This document shows, piece after piece, positions 1-26,100 of a stretch of 64,000 nucleotides of DNA. How positions within the stretch are numbered: the first letter of the stretch is position 1; every line of letters begins with the position of its first letter. The notes below the pieces were generated by a model. That model worked only from the letters and a program-made list of their open reading frames with translations, was not told where the DNA came from and searched no databases. Source of the stretch: Eleginops maclovinus (lineage: Eukaryota > Chordata > Actinopteri > Perciformes > Eleginopidae); contig NC_086358.1 of assembly GCF_036324505.1 (NCBI RefSeq), positions 4,969,268 to 5,033,267 of the forward strand, written 5' to 3'. Position numbers and translations under genes: made by a program.

Positions 1-4763
<4,763 letters not shown>

Positions 4764-7045
4764 AGGGTCTCTCCCCACCCTCCTCCTCCTCCTCCTCCTC
4801 CCTCCACCCTTTCCCCTTATTTCTCCTTTTAGACCCAGGGTCCACCAATGCAATTTGCTTTTTGTCACTTTCTTCTTCTTTCTGTTTCAGCTTTTCTCCC
4901 TTTTCGTTTTACACACAGAGATCATTTTGTCGTTAGCACCCGTCACGCTGAGATGACTTTCAGACATTCACCAGCGCTTGTACCAGCTGCTGTACGCTAC
5001 CTTGTAGGCACAGTTACATCACACGTTACCTATGTTATATTCGCTGGTTCCGCTTTCTTTTTTTTGACTTAAACACAAAGCAGGATTGTTAAGAGATCTA
5101 AAAGACATTAGGGTCTCAGACCGCTGAGACAGGACAATCAAACTTTACATGGCGCTTTTAGTGAACTTGTTACAGATTGAAGTTGTAGATTGAACAGAGG
5201 ACTTATTTTACCCCCGTTAAAGAGTTTCCTTTTGGACATCATTTAGCCCGATTAGATACACAGCAGAACCTAGGAACTGTAAAAAAGGCAGGACGAATAT
5301 GATTGAATTTTATTGGACGTTTTTTAGGTTTCAGCTACGCCGTGTTTGCTTACCTTCAATTGGCACGATGAGACCAGGCTGTTTTGCTTAGTAAGAGAGA
5401 GCTTGTACAAATTATAATTTTAATGTGCAGCTACCAGGCTAGTGCCAAATGTGGATTATTGTCACAACGCAACGATGCATAGCCGTGGAAACGCAGTGCG
5501 TGCCCTGACTATTTGGAGCTCCAAACAGGAAGTAGTTACTGTCCTCTTTATCGGCAGAACGACCATACAAGAACTGCCTTGACTACTCTGAGGAAAAATA
5601 ATATAATATATAAAAGACAAAGCTAAAAAAAAAAAAGAGTATTAAGTGTATTTCAGTATTCAATTTTTTTAGTATATACCAAATAACTTGGTCACTCTTC
5701 TGCTATGGTTTGTAATCAAAATGTTATCATAGTATAGTTAAAATCGATCATAGTTATATTATTATTATTATTATGGACTAAATGATAAACTTATGGTTTG
5801 GAGTGATGGTGATCTAAAAAAAAACTATGTTTAACTGTCTTTTGTAAACACTTATTTTTCCATAAATTCTATTTTAGGTGTCCAGTGCCACAAAGTAAAT
5901 AAATGCTTCTTCTTGTCAACCGACAAAAACAGTATGTAATCGTATTGTGTAAAACGTCATGGGTTAAAACTTTAAAAAAAATAATAGATCAAATGGGTAA
6001 TTCCAGGTTTATTGAAGTGAAGTCTTGAAAAAAACAAGCTGGTTTTATGGGTTTTCAGGACATCTGAAGTATTTATGTATTGAAGCGGATGGGCAGAGTG
6101 AGCAGATATTTATTTAAAACTAGTGTCATTGCTTATTGCCTATTTGAAAAGGTGGCTGTCTTTTCATCAGAGTAGCTTGTGATCTGTTCTCTATGCTTAC
6201 TTGGCATGATGTTTTAGGCATCCAGTGATCCGGTATGAATGGAAAGCGTGTATTAAAAAAAATCCTGCAGCTGCTGCGTGCAGAAGCGGGAACTTTGTCA
6301 AATATTTGGTTTGTTACTCCCTAGCTTAACTGCTTCATGACTATTTAGATGGCATATAATGTTTAAGTCTGTTTTGTTTTTTTAAAAGATCTTTACCAAA
6401 CCACACCATGTTGACTTCTGGATTATAGGCTTAACTCTTCATTCCTGCCTCACTTGTCTGTTACCAGAAATGACATAGAACCAGTCATGTGTTTCTGTTT
6501 TGTCTCGTTCAGGGCACTTTAATGCGCTTAAGAATCGAGATGTATGTTGTTCGTCCAAAAAAGATTTGATTTTGGTGCCGATTGCAGGGTAGTCAGGTTA
6601 GTGGGAAGAGTTTTTTTGTTAACGAGTAATGTGTACTTTTCTTTACAGTTAAATCAATCATCTGATCCTTCCTGATCCACAGGAAATGACTCCGTTAGGG
6701 GAGCGTGGGTTTGACTCACCTTTTATCAAAATATTGTTTTCTTGTAAATAGCAGCATCATTGGTTTTAGTCCAAAATGTTTTTAGCCACACTGCAATCGT
6801 CCCGGTTTGCCTTAGCTTACCTAACCTGGGCTTACAGTAGTAGTCAGTCACTCCTGCTAGCCCGACCTCCAGTGAGTTTGTTAGGCCTGCAGCGCAGAGA
6901 GAGCTGCAGGCGACCAGAGGACCATTCTTTTTCTATTCTACCCTGTATTCAGTTTGACCTCCTGTATGTGCAAAGATGTTTATCCTTTTGGTATAGATTG
7001 TTCCAGATGGCAGTTTAAGCAATAAAAAAGTAAAAATAATTTGTT
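4764..7045 (+). other. prkar1a: prkar1a 3' untranslated region
   Basis: The sequence after the TGA stop has no supported coding exon. It starts with a pyrimidine run including (TCC)n at about 4771-4803 and becomes AT-rich. AATAAA occurs at 5898-5903 and again at 7021-7026; the second is followed by a T/GT-rich stretch (tttgtttcatgtttcatctttt), the usual downstream element. A 2.2-kb 3' UTR fits the long UTR of mammalian PRKAR1A. The exact end is inferred. Confidence 0.6.
7021..7026 (+). terminator. prkar1a: Likely distal polyadenylation signal of prkar1a
   Basis: Canonical AATAAA followed within 50 bp by a T/GT-rich element. It is the last good signal before the intergenic region. An earlier AATAAA at 5898-5903 could be used alternatively, giving a shorter 3' UTR. 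Confidence 0.5.
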
Positions 7046-10000
7046 TCATGTTTCATCTTTTGTATTTCTACTTCTGAATGTGTTACTTACTGTGCCCTTG
7101 TGGAAGTATAAATGAAAGTCCTCAATTCAAACTTTAATTAGATATTAAAATGTAATTAAAGTACAAAAGTAAAACTAGTCCTTTTGCAGAAAAGCCTATT
7201 TTAGAATAATAAAAATATGCATAATGTTTGATGCATTAATGTGATTATTGCTTTATTATTGCAGTGGAAAAAGTTGGGGCTTATTATCTGTATTTGGGTT
7301 ATTATTTTTTACTTTTCCCCCTTGAGGTAAAGTCTTATTGATTTAATGATACCTTAATTAGTTAAATATATTTTTAATTGTACCTCTAAAAAGTAAAAAA
7401 GCTATGAAAGTAATGAATTGAAGTAAAAAGTAAAATATTTCCCTCTTAGATGTAGTAGAGTTTTAGTTTAAAGCAGAAGAAAATTAAAGTCAGTTAGGAG
7501 GCCTTCAAGTACATGAAAAAAACGTAATTCTTCCACCTGATAATAATGCTTAAGTACAGGCAATGCTTCAGACTTCAAGATTTTAAAGTATATTATTCCA
7601 TTAATAATGTTTTTTTACACGGTTTTCCAAAACAGCAATACAACCCTGAAAAGAGCCTGGAAGCAGATCTGTTGTGTCCCCTCTGCACCTGTCCTCTCCC
7701 GCCCACAGGTGAGCAGTTCATGTTATGGCTGCACAGAGATCCGTAGAGTTCTGTTATTTGGTTTATTTCCGTAGAAGAGATTCAACAATACAAGTTTTAC
7801 TCAGATGGGAAGTCTGTTCTGCACCAACAGTATAGCCGACTCCCAGACGTACTACAAAGGTAAGTGTAGCTAGCATCTTTTAGCTGTTTGTTAGCTTGTA
7901 ACTGGCAGGTGCTGATTTAGTGTAACAGGTTGTGTAACATACAGTAATATGTTTTCATTTTTTGGGTAAATATGTAAGGAAGCACGAGGGTCTGGTTTAC
8001 GTCGAACAATTGCACACTTTACCTTGTTTGCTTTCAATAGTTAGCCTAAAATTGCACACTTCATCATGTTTATGGTCAAAACTTTACCTATGCTATTGCT
8101 AACTCGTGCTCGGACAAGTTGACTCACTTTAAACCACTGCAGTTGGCCACTTGTTAATATGGTTGGAGTTAAGGATGCCTCCAGTAAAGTCATTCAAACG
8201 AAATGGGTTTTAACTTATCCTGTCTAAATGATGAAGGGTGTGTTTTAAAGTACATCTTAATAATACTGGGTATATTGGTTAGGCGGCTCTTAAGATAGAT
8301 GCAACGCGACGTCTGTCCACCAGAGGGAGACATAGCTTAATGTTCAGAAAACAGCGTGACAGTTTGAATTCATCCCTGCACCAAAACATAAAATAAATGG
8401 TCAATATAATCCACATTTTTATATATACAGTCTATGAGTCATACCCAAATGTTTAATGTCAACCTTTCCTCAATTTCCTCATTATTTTTCAACATGGTTT
8501 GACTCGTTAATAAACCGTTTTCCCTTAAAGATGATTTTTATCACTTTAGACAATTTAGAATATTTTTCCACTTATCCACATATTTTCAAATAATGAGCAA
8601 AGCTAATTATTACCAATTGTCCCTGGCTCTGGGGAGACTTCCAACATTTGCCTCATTGCCATTAGTTTTTGGAGCTGGAAAAGTTTTTTCCTTCCGCTGT
8701 TAATCTGTCATTCTACAATTTCAACTGCGGTTCGAAATGTTTATTCCTGTTGCTAGATTTCAGTGAATATACACTGAAGTATAAAGGTATTTATCTGTGG
8801 TAGAGAGTGCTTTTTATGATCTCATCCTATCAGCCTGACTGCCTGCTTTTTTAGTCTGAAGTCTAACTTTACTTGGCATCTTTCCAAACTTTAAAATCTC
8901 TTAAAAATAGTTGTGGTTATTCGTCTTGCTTTACATCACACAGAGACCTGGAACCTATAAAGTCTGTCGGATGGGAACAGAGAAAATAATGAAGGCCAAA
9001 GCTCAAAATTGGTTACAGATGATAACACAGTCACATATTTATGATAAGAAAATGTTGGCTTAGTTCAGGATTTTCTTTGGTGATATGACGTGACACATAT
9101 TTGACATTTTCTTAAGGTTAACTATGTCTGTGTCTCAGCCTGTTTTAGTTGACAGTGATGTGTTAAAGCTGTTTAAACCCTCTGATGAGACAGAAGGATT
9201 ACAAGTCTGGAAAACGGGGTGGAGGAAACCAAATGGCTGTATAGCATTTTTCTCACACACATCTACAGACACACACAAACCTCTGTAGCTTACAGGTGAT
9301 AATTTCTCTTCAAAATAACTTTATTTTAAAATAAGAACAAAACAAACACACATTCTGCTCTCTATAACCACAATATTCACCAGCATTAATTTGGCAAACA
9401 ACTGATCCAGTGCATCGTAGCTCTCTTTTATTAATAGTAACTCCATTGCTGAATTTGATGCGTGAGAGAACTCCCATACTATAGCTTCATTTAAAAATAA
9501 ATATACTCCCTGATACTTCTACTCATTTTTGGTTACTAACATTGGTTTTTAAGGGGCATTTTTTGGCTTTTTAATGGTTTCATTTTCCATCATGTTGGCT
9601 GTGTCAATGCACATACATTTTGGCAAGGGTGCAAGTTCTGTAAGATCAACTTAAGCTCTTTATAATACGTGTTAAATAAACGGTGTAGCCAAAGTACAGA
9701 AACTCAGATGCTTAGAGCAAAACATATCTTCATTTCAACCCATTTAAAACCACAATGTTTGATCCCACAGCCATCAGGCTTTCAATCTTGATGTACCTGG
9801 TGTTGTGTTCGTGGACATAAAGAAGAGAGAGTCATAAAATGCACCCTTGGGGGAATTTATGACCATTAAAGGAAATCAAATGTGGAACTCCCTCTGTGAG
9901 TCCTGCAGTGATTCACACTCTGAAACTCTTCCATGAGATTCCTTACTTTTCCGACAAGCTCAGAAGATTTCAACCCGTCTTCCATTTATGGCTTGTTCCT

Positions 10001-10094
10001 TAAATCGAAACCATCCAAGCCTTGTTTGCTTACAGAGCTTCATCATGAAGTCTTCTGCACAAAGAGCAGCTATGAAGGAGCCTTTCATCCTGTG
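7046..10094. other. Convergent intergenic region between prkar1a and fam20a
   Basis: About 3 kb, mostly AT-rich, between two convergent genes. It should include the fam20a 3' UTR (minus strand). AATAAA on the minus strand is seen at 9427-9432 and 9320-9325, and either could end fam20a. The left part (about 7060-7545) resembles a decayed AAGTA-word repeat. An exon-like segment lies at 7805-7859 (separate entry). No other coding signal was recognised. Confidence 0.5.
7805..7859 (+). other. Exon-like segment of unknown identity (ATG, 18 codons, splice donor)
   Basis: ATG opens 18 codons (MGSLFCTNSIADSQTYYK) and the frame meets a strong donor, AAAG/GTAAGT, at 7859/7860. A CCCACAG acceptor-like site lies upstream near 7709. 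I do not recognise the peptide and see no downstream plus-strand exon that continues it before fam20a. It may be a first exon of a long noncoding RNA, an alternative exon, or chance. Confidence 0.2.
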
Positions 10095-19508
<9,414 letters not shown>

Positions 19509-19707
19509 TGAAGCAGAGAGTTTAAAATATAGGAAGCTAAAGAAAGTCCTGATTATGTGGTGCTCCTCAGAGTGCAAGGCATCACTTGTACTCTCCCACA
19601 CAGTCAGCCAGGCAGAGGCGAGATGGAAGCACTTAGAGGTTGGTCCAACTCTGTCTCTTTTCTATCTGTGTGTTTCTCTCTGTTGCTTCCAGCTTCACTT
19701 CTTATTT

Positions 19708-19748
19708 CCTCCTCCTCCCCCTCCTCCTCCTCCTCCTCCTCCTCCTCC
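19708..19748. repeat. (CCT)n microsatellite upstream of fam20a
   Basis: About 41 bp of CCT repeats with one interruption, 200 bp upstream of the fam20a start. On the transcribed strand it is (AGG)n, and it may fall in the 5' UTR or promoter. Confidence 0.9.
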
Positions 19749-20785
19749 CTTGGCAGCAACTGAAGAAGCCGAGAGTGAGTGTGTGTTTGCAGCTGACAGT
19801 TCGGCTGTTTCCAGCGACCTGCTGCTCTGAGGATGAGTGTGTGTGTTAGAGAAGAGAGGGAGCGCGTGTGTCAGTGAGCACTCTATGGGTGTGTAGGTGC
19901 AGGTGTGTACACAAACATCCAATGACAGGTTAGTAGATTGAGAGTGAAATGAGGTTGTATGAAACACACACTCCGAAGCCTTTGGCAGCAGGAAGAGGTG
20001 GAGACTGCACTTCTCCTTGTCACAGCCGATCTGAATGAAACCAAGTCCAGCTGGCGTATCTGATGCAATGTGTGTGTGTGTGGGTCCAAGTCCAGTTTTC
20101 ATTCAAGTGTGTGTTTGTGTGTCAGGCTGACCCGGTTTTTCTGGCAGGGGAAATGTGAGTGAGCATGTGTAGATTCAAAGGTGTAAGAGTGCGTGGGACT
20201 TGCCTTGACAGCCCAAGAAGGCGTGGAGACAGATTCCCGTCCCCTTGTCATCTCCCAGTCTCATCCAAAGTCTACTTTCACTCCTCCTTCATCGCGACAA
20301 ATCTTCTCTCCTCCTATCCCATGCTTTCATCAGATCCCTGCTTCCAAACTTTCATCCTCTCCGCTCTTTTTCGTGCCTTTCTCGCCACAGACCTGTAGCC
20401 TGTTTTGCTCCGGGCAGAAATTCCCAGCTGCACTTTCCTTCCTGCTGCAGTTCCCACAACATAAATCCCTCGCGGCTCCACAGAGAGACGCAAGTTCAGA
20501 AAAGGCAGTACTGAGAGAAAAAATACAAGCTCTTGCACAACTTCAAAATGAGAGAACACGCAGGGAGAAATAACACCTCCCCTCGTTCACAGGCGACCTT
20601 CTCTTTGCTCTCCCCCCCTCTCTGACTCCTGTGAAAACATACAGTGTGTAAATTACGTTCGCTGCTTGTTGTCCATTTCGACTCTAAAAGCCCTAAGCAG
20701 CTTTGTATTGCAGCGATGAAGACCTTTCAGGGCATTTCCCAGCCTGCATCTGTGCTGTTTTTAATGTGGTATTTTGGAACATCTG

Positions 20786-20943
<158 letters not shown>

Positions 20944-21096
20944 CACAATTATGCATCAGTGTCTGGGAGTCTCCAGGGTGTTGTACCTTCTATGAAGAGA
21001 GATAAAGGCGAAGAAAAGTCTTTGCTGATGTTGGAAATTAGTGAAAGGAATCTTTAACCTGCCACTTAGCAAGATTGTAAAAGAGCTCTCTTCTGC

Positions 21097-21098
<2 letters not shown>

Positions 21099-21146
<48 letters not shown>
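21099..21146. repeat. (CA)n microsatellite
   Basis: A CA run of about 48 bp, opposite in sense to the (TG)n at 20787-20942, so the two could base-pair within one strand. Confidence 0.95.
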
Positions 21147-21151
<5 letters not shown>

Positions 21152-22973
21152 GTGGGTGATTGCCCCCTGAAAGGAATTTGAAGAATCAACCTCCACAAAC
21201 AAAACATGATTGCTTTTGTTGTTCTCCTGACCCAAATGTATGATCAAATATTTGCTTTTTAACCGGCAGAAGCCAGATTTTTCACAGCTGAATATGTTTT
21301 CCAATTTAGGTTTCTCTTGATGGTACATGGTCTTTTGAAAAGGTATTTTTGAACTGACTTTTAGCTCAGAAGTTCCCACTGGCACAAGCAAAACACTGAG
21401 AAATGTATGAATGTGTCATTTAGTTTTTGGATTATATACATGATCACTGAATAAGCGCTAATCGGCAAAAAACAGAATATATCTCTCACAATGCAACACA
21501 TTCCAGTAGTGCTTTGTTGTCTTACAGAAACATTTGCAGTCTAGATGACTTGCCTTGTTTGTCCCAGCTGTGTCGGTTTGTGTTTATCCCAAAGAAAGCT
21601 TACTTCCAACCCCGCAAAACATCCAGACCGGTGCTTAAAATAACCCAGATTTCAGGGATGAGCGGGCAAACACATGCATAGAAGTTGCGAATATGAGAAG
21701 AAAGCAAGCGTGAATAGAGCATTGAGTCTTCTGCAGACTATTTGCGCAATTCAGTAGAGCTTTGGTGACGAGCACAGGGTTTGGTTGAGATGGCTCATGT
21801 TTTGTTTGTCTGGACGACCCAGAAGTCTCAAATATCAAGAAATGAAACCCTGCTGATAAAACACAACAACAATGAGAGTATTGTGAAGCTGCTCTGTCTC
21901 TCACAAATACAAGGGAAACATGTGGAGATAAAGACGTTTAAAGTAGTAGTTCACCAATTTGGGAATTGACTTACCCTTAGCCTAGCATAACAATGGCAAG
22001 CTTTGATCTAAGAGGGTAACAAAACATTGTGCCAGAATATTTCATTTTTGGGGGAAATAATGCGGCCTGATACGACTGCTAACCTCACAATGACAACAAA
22101 TAACATAGAGCACAAAGAATGAAGGCTAAACGGTACTGCTAGTTAGCTCCTAGGTAGCTTAGCTTAGCCTAGCTTAGCTTGACGTAAGGAGAGTTATCAG
22201 CCTATAGAAAGGAACCCTCTATTGTACTACATGTTTTTGTAAGAAATGAACAAAAAAGGTTTAATAACCCAGTGCAAAATTTGCAATAGACATGCCTTTT
22301 ACTTAAATTTATTACAATAAATGAAAAGTTAATAGCACTAAAATGACAATAGTTTTCACTATGCTATTCTGTCCGCCTTCAGGCCTGATCTCTTGGGAAA
22401 ATGAAGGATCGATTCTGGGCACAAAGGAACTGTGTCAACCATTGTTCCATCAAAGCAGAACGAAGGTAGGGTTATGTTTCAGTATTGGGAGCCATCCCCA
22501 GTTACCAAAGAGTATCAATGAACAGTAAGTTCTTTGCAATAATATCCCCAGTGGTGGAATGGGCGGGCAGTGGAACAACCTCAGTAACAAAATGCTCTCC
22601 TGTCATGTGTTGTTGATTGTTGCTAGCAGGGAAACGGAAGATATGATCTGGTTGTGTTTGCAACCTGCCGCCAACAATAACACCACTTGAAACGCTAGGG
22701 GGAAAGGTAAAAAAGTTAATGCTGAATGGCATGCAGATTCTTTCCTTTTTATATTTCTCTAGCCATTTCCAGTCCCTATGCTAATCTAACCGACTGCTGA
22801 CTCTATCTTTCATGAATTGGCAGCTGCAGAAATGCACAGTGTTGGTACATAACACACCATATAAAGGGATGAGGTCGCAGCAACGAGAAGAGAGGATACA
22901 AAGAAGATGCAGACTCAGGTTTTTCCCATCAGATGAATCTAAAACAGAATGGCAGTATTCCTCCATTTCTTCT

Positions 22974-22979
22974 TTTATT
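22974..22979 (-). terminator. Candidate polyadenylation signal of the WDR49-like gene
   Basis: AATAAA on the minus strand, 12 nt beyond the TGA of the tentative last exon (22991-23108). It is the nearest such signal and gives modest support to that exon. Confidence 0.35.
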
Positions 22980-22990
22980 ATCCTCTCAAA

Positions 22991-23108
22991 TCAAAATGTT
23001 CTGGACAACTTTAGCCTGAGCATGGAGCGCTTCAGCCACAGCTGGGACGAGAGGAGGTGGAGCTGCGCCCTCACATTCCTCCAGAATTGATCGAGACGTT
23101 TATAGTCG
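22991..23108 (-). CDS. Tentative last exon of the WDR49-like gene
   Basis: Exon 15 ends in phase 2 (YQ plus AG) with a good donor at 26397, so at least one more exon must follow. Here an AG acceptor (ATATATAG/CGAC) opens 38 codons in the needed phase (DYKRLDQFWRNVRAQLHLL, then SSQLWLKRS...) before TGA. The segment is GC-rich against AT-rich surroundings and reads as an amphipathic helix. Weak points are a poor polypyrimidine tract and a 3.3-kb intron. Confidence 0.4.
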
Positions 23109-26100
23109 CTATATATTATACTGGGCGGACCAGTATTTTTTATCCTGGCTGGTACTGAATGTCCACAAACCTATACAATTATGACTCCAATTTTAGAGTA
23201 TTTACGTATACAGTACTAGAACAGTCATGAGGAGAAGGGCGTTTTGAAACTCAAAGAGAGACTATGGAGACTGAGAGCAAGCACTTCAAGTCCCAATAAA
23301 ATGGTCTTACTGTTCATTTTGAAGCTAGAAAGTATGCTTATCTTTGCATAAAAACTGGAATCTAAGCGAAACAGCCAGCCTGGCTCTATCCTAAGGTATC
23401 AACATCTACTAACCATCACCTCAAGGGCTGTTAGCCTAGCAATTTTGTAGTGATGACTAGACAATAAATACAGTCGTCTGCATACAGTAGTCTGGCACTT
23501 AACCCCTCTTAAAACCATAAATTGCAGTTTAAACACTTTGTTTTATTTAATGGATTAAACAAACAACATTTAATGTGTTAATGAGTGGACTTTGAGAATG
23601 CTTTAACTTTTTCTAAGCTGTTTCTGGTCCTTTTGCTATAAGCTAAGCTATTTGGCTGCAGACTAGCTTCATATTTAACGTACAAACATAAGCAAGGAAT
23701 AAATCGTCTGATTGAAGAAGCAAGAAAGCAGATATCACTTTTTGCAAAATGTCAAACTGTTTAATTGATTTGGATGAATTCAGACAAGAGCAGTGCAATA
23801 CAATCTTAATTATAGATGATTTCTTTTTGCAGTCCATTAGAACATGTATTGAGTAGGGAAGAACAATGACCCTGTGTCTGTGAATCCGTCACTTGGGGAC
23901 GAAAACAGCCAATTAGCAGTGATCTGTCTCGTTTCCTCTTGTGACACGAAGCTACCACGTGTCAGAAGTCATTGCACAGATACTGACACACACATTTGAT
24001 GGTTGGATGCATTGGTGGGTCGAAGGAAAGAGGGCCGTTGAGATGGGAAGGACAAGTGTTTACACTCATCGGCTGCTGATTGTGTGTTTGCAGGTTACCA
24101 TGGGTTGCTGAGGTGGCTTGCGGTCATTCTCTGCCAGGCTGGTCAGTGAAGCTAAAGTGGATTACAGGAGACAACATTAGTAAATGTGTGTGTGTGTGTG
24201 TATTAGTGTGTCCTCCTGTGTGTGCGTAACCGTTTTTGCCTGGGTGTGGTTGCACAGAAAGCACAGCTAATCGCTTATTTTGGCAACTTCTGAGTAATGG
24301 AGAGACAGTGAAGGGAAAATGTAGGAAATGTTTTGCACAAACACACACATATGAACCTTGAGCATGCATGCACGTCATTATTTTTTAAAATGATCTGGCT
24401 TGGGTCTCTGGAGCCGAACATTGCCCACATGTTCCCGAACTGAGCTCCAGACTTCAGAGGAGGAGAATGTGAGGAATGCTCTGACTTTTCTCTCCATAAC
24501 GTGGAGAAATTTGTCATGAAATAATCACAGTATCAGGTTTAATTAGCTTGGGAGGCCATCCCGACCTGTGTATTTAAAATGCTTTACTTGTAGAGGGATT
24601 CTAGCAATAGTGGTAATTACTGGGAAGGTGTATTTCCAGTGCAGTGCCAAATGGGACTGGATGTTGCTTGGGTCAGGGAAAGGACGTGTGTGTGTGTGTG
24701 TCTGTGCAGCATTTCTAAACATCTGTTAGCACCAATAGATTACCTTGAGAGCAGCATTCCTCCTGTGATGCTTGATCCCTGAAGGCGTGTCCAGGTACTT
24801 CACCTTTGATCCCCATTTCGTCCCTCTCAGTACTGTCCTCTGTGTCTTCTGTCAGTTTCCTTTGAGCCTTTCTATGAATGTCAATAAAAAGGTAGCACTT
24901 TTTGACTTGTAAACAGACAGCTGTTTACTTTAGATTGCACAGGTTTCCCAATTTAGTTCATGTCACTGAACTACACTGGATCAGTGCTGGATAATATTTT
25001 TCTGTGATACCTGGATGAGTGTTGAAGTGATCTGATTTAAACCAGAACTGTTGCTGTTTTCCATCTCTGTGTTTAAACTGGCCTGCACTTGGTTACTCTG
25101 TAACTCCTTCTGTGTGTGTGCATTGTAGGACTTCTTTTCCGTGTAAATAGAACCCGACTTGATGGTAATTTCAACAGATTACTCTGATTAGCAGTTTAAA
25201 AAAAACCTCTGAAGGTTTGAGACTTTTGTGGCAAAACAAGTCCTGCAGCCTCTCGGTTGGAGAAAACCTCTCGTGCAATTATGCAAATGTGGATTTATTT
25301 GATGCGTTATAAAAATAGGTGGTAGAGTTATAAAACATTTGTGGAAGAGCTGCAGCCGAGGCATTGAAATGTTTTCTAGTGCTCTTTGGGTGGTGAACCA
25401 ATAAGAAGCCACCGAGGCAGAGTAAGAAGAGTGTAGTGCAGGGACGCTAATGCAGACGACATAATTGCCTTTTTAGACCCCAAACCACAAAATGTATATA
25501 AGTGCGCTATATAATGTGCTGACTCAGCCTTTCACTTTGGTGCATTGCTTTCATCTTCTTTATTCAAGTTATTCCAGACAGTTCTTTTCTTTATACTTCA
25601 TTTTACCCAAGATGTGACAGAAATACATTCAAGCACACAGCAGAGGGCCGGGGCCAAACCAGAGTTTATGACCTTTAACCAAAGTGGAGTTCCTATTAAA
25701 GACTTCTGTGGAAACTACAAGGCAACTTACTTTTGGAGGAAGCACTCACCCATGACATATCCCGTCTATATTAGATTTTAAACTAACCATTCAGTGTTTA
25801 CATCATTACTTTTTTGGACTCTCCTGTAGACTCCACTTGGGGAAATGTTATAATACAATCCAATAAAGGCTGCCATGTTTACAAGCTTCAAAATGTGGAC
25901 TGTATGATTCAATATGCTTCACAGGCAACATGCCGAGTCATTTTATCCTTGTATTTTTAGCATTCATTTCCTCAAACATGGAAGCGTTAAGACTGAAGCT
26001 CAGCCGCTACGGTTAGCAGATGGCTAAACTATTAGCAACAATCGCCAATATCGAAGTTGTTTTTGCTGCAGGATTTTCTTGTATGCTTTTCCTTATTTGG

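Noticed and set aside
5898..5903. Main polyadenylation signal of prkar1a
   Set aside because: Possible, but the distal AATAAA at 7021 has a better T/GT-rich downstream element; kept only as an alternative.
22502..22732. 76-codon minus-strand open frame, PPSVSSGVIVGGRLQTQP...
   Set aside because: Reads vaguely protein-like but has no recognised family and no usable splice connection; it lies beyond the candidate end of the WDR gene.
22991..23096. Alternative frame of the tentative WDR last exon (EECEGAAPPPLVPAV...)
   Set aside because: Open and pleasant to read, but not in the phase demanded by exon 15's donor.
24275..24517. 80-codon minus-strand open frame considered as a missing WDR exon
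   Set aside because: No AG acceptor in the needed phase and no donor or stop context that joins it to exon 15.
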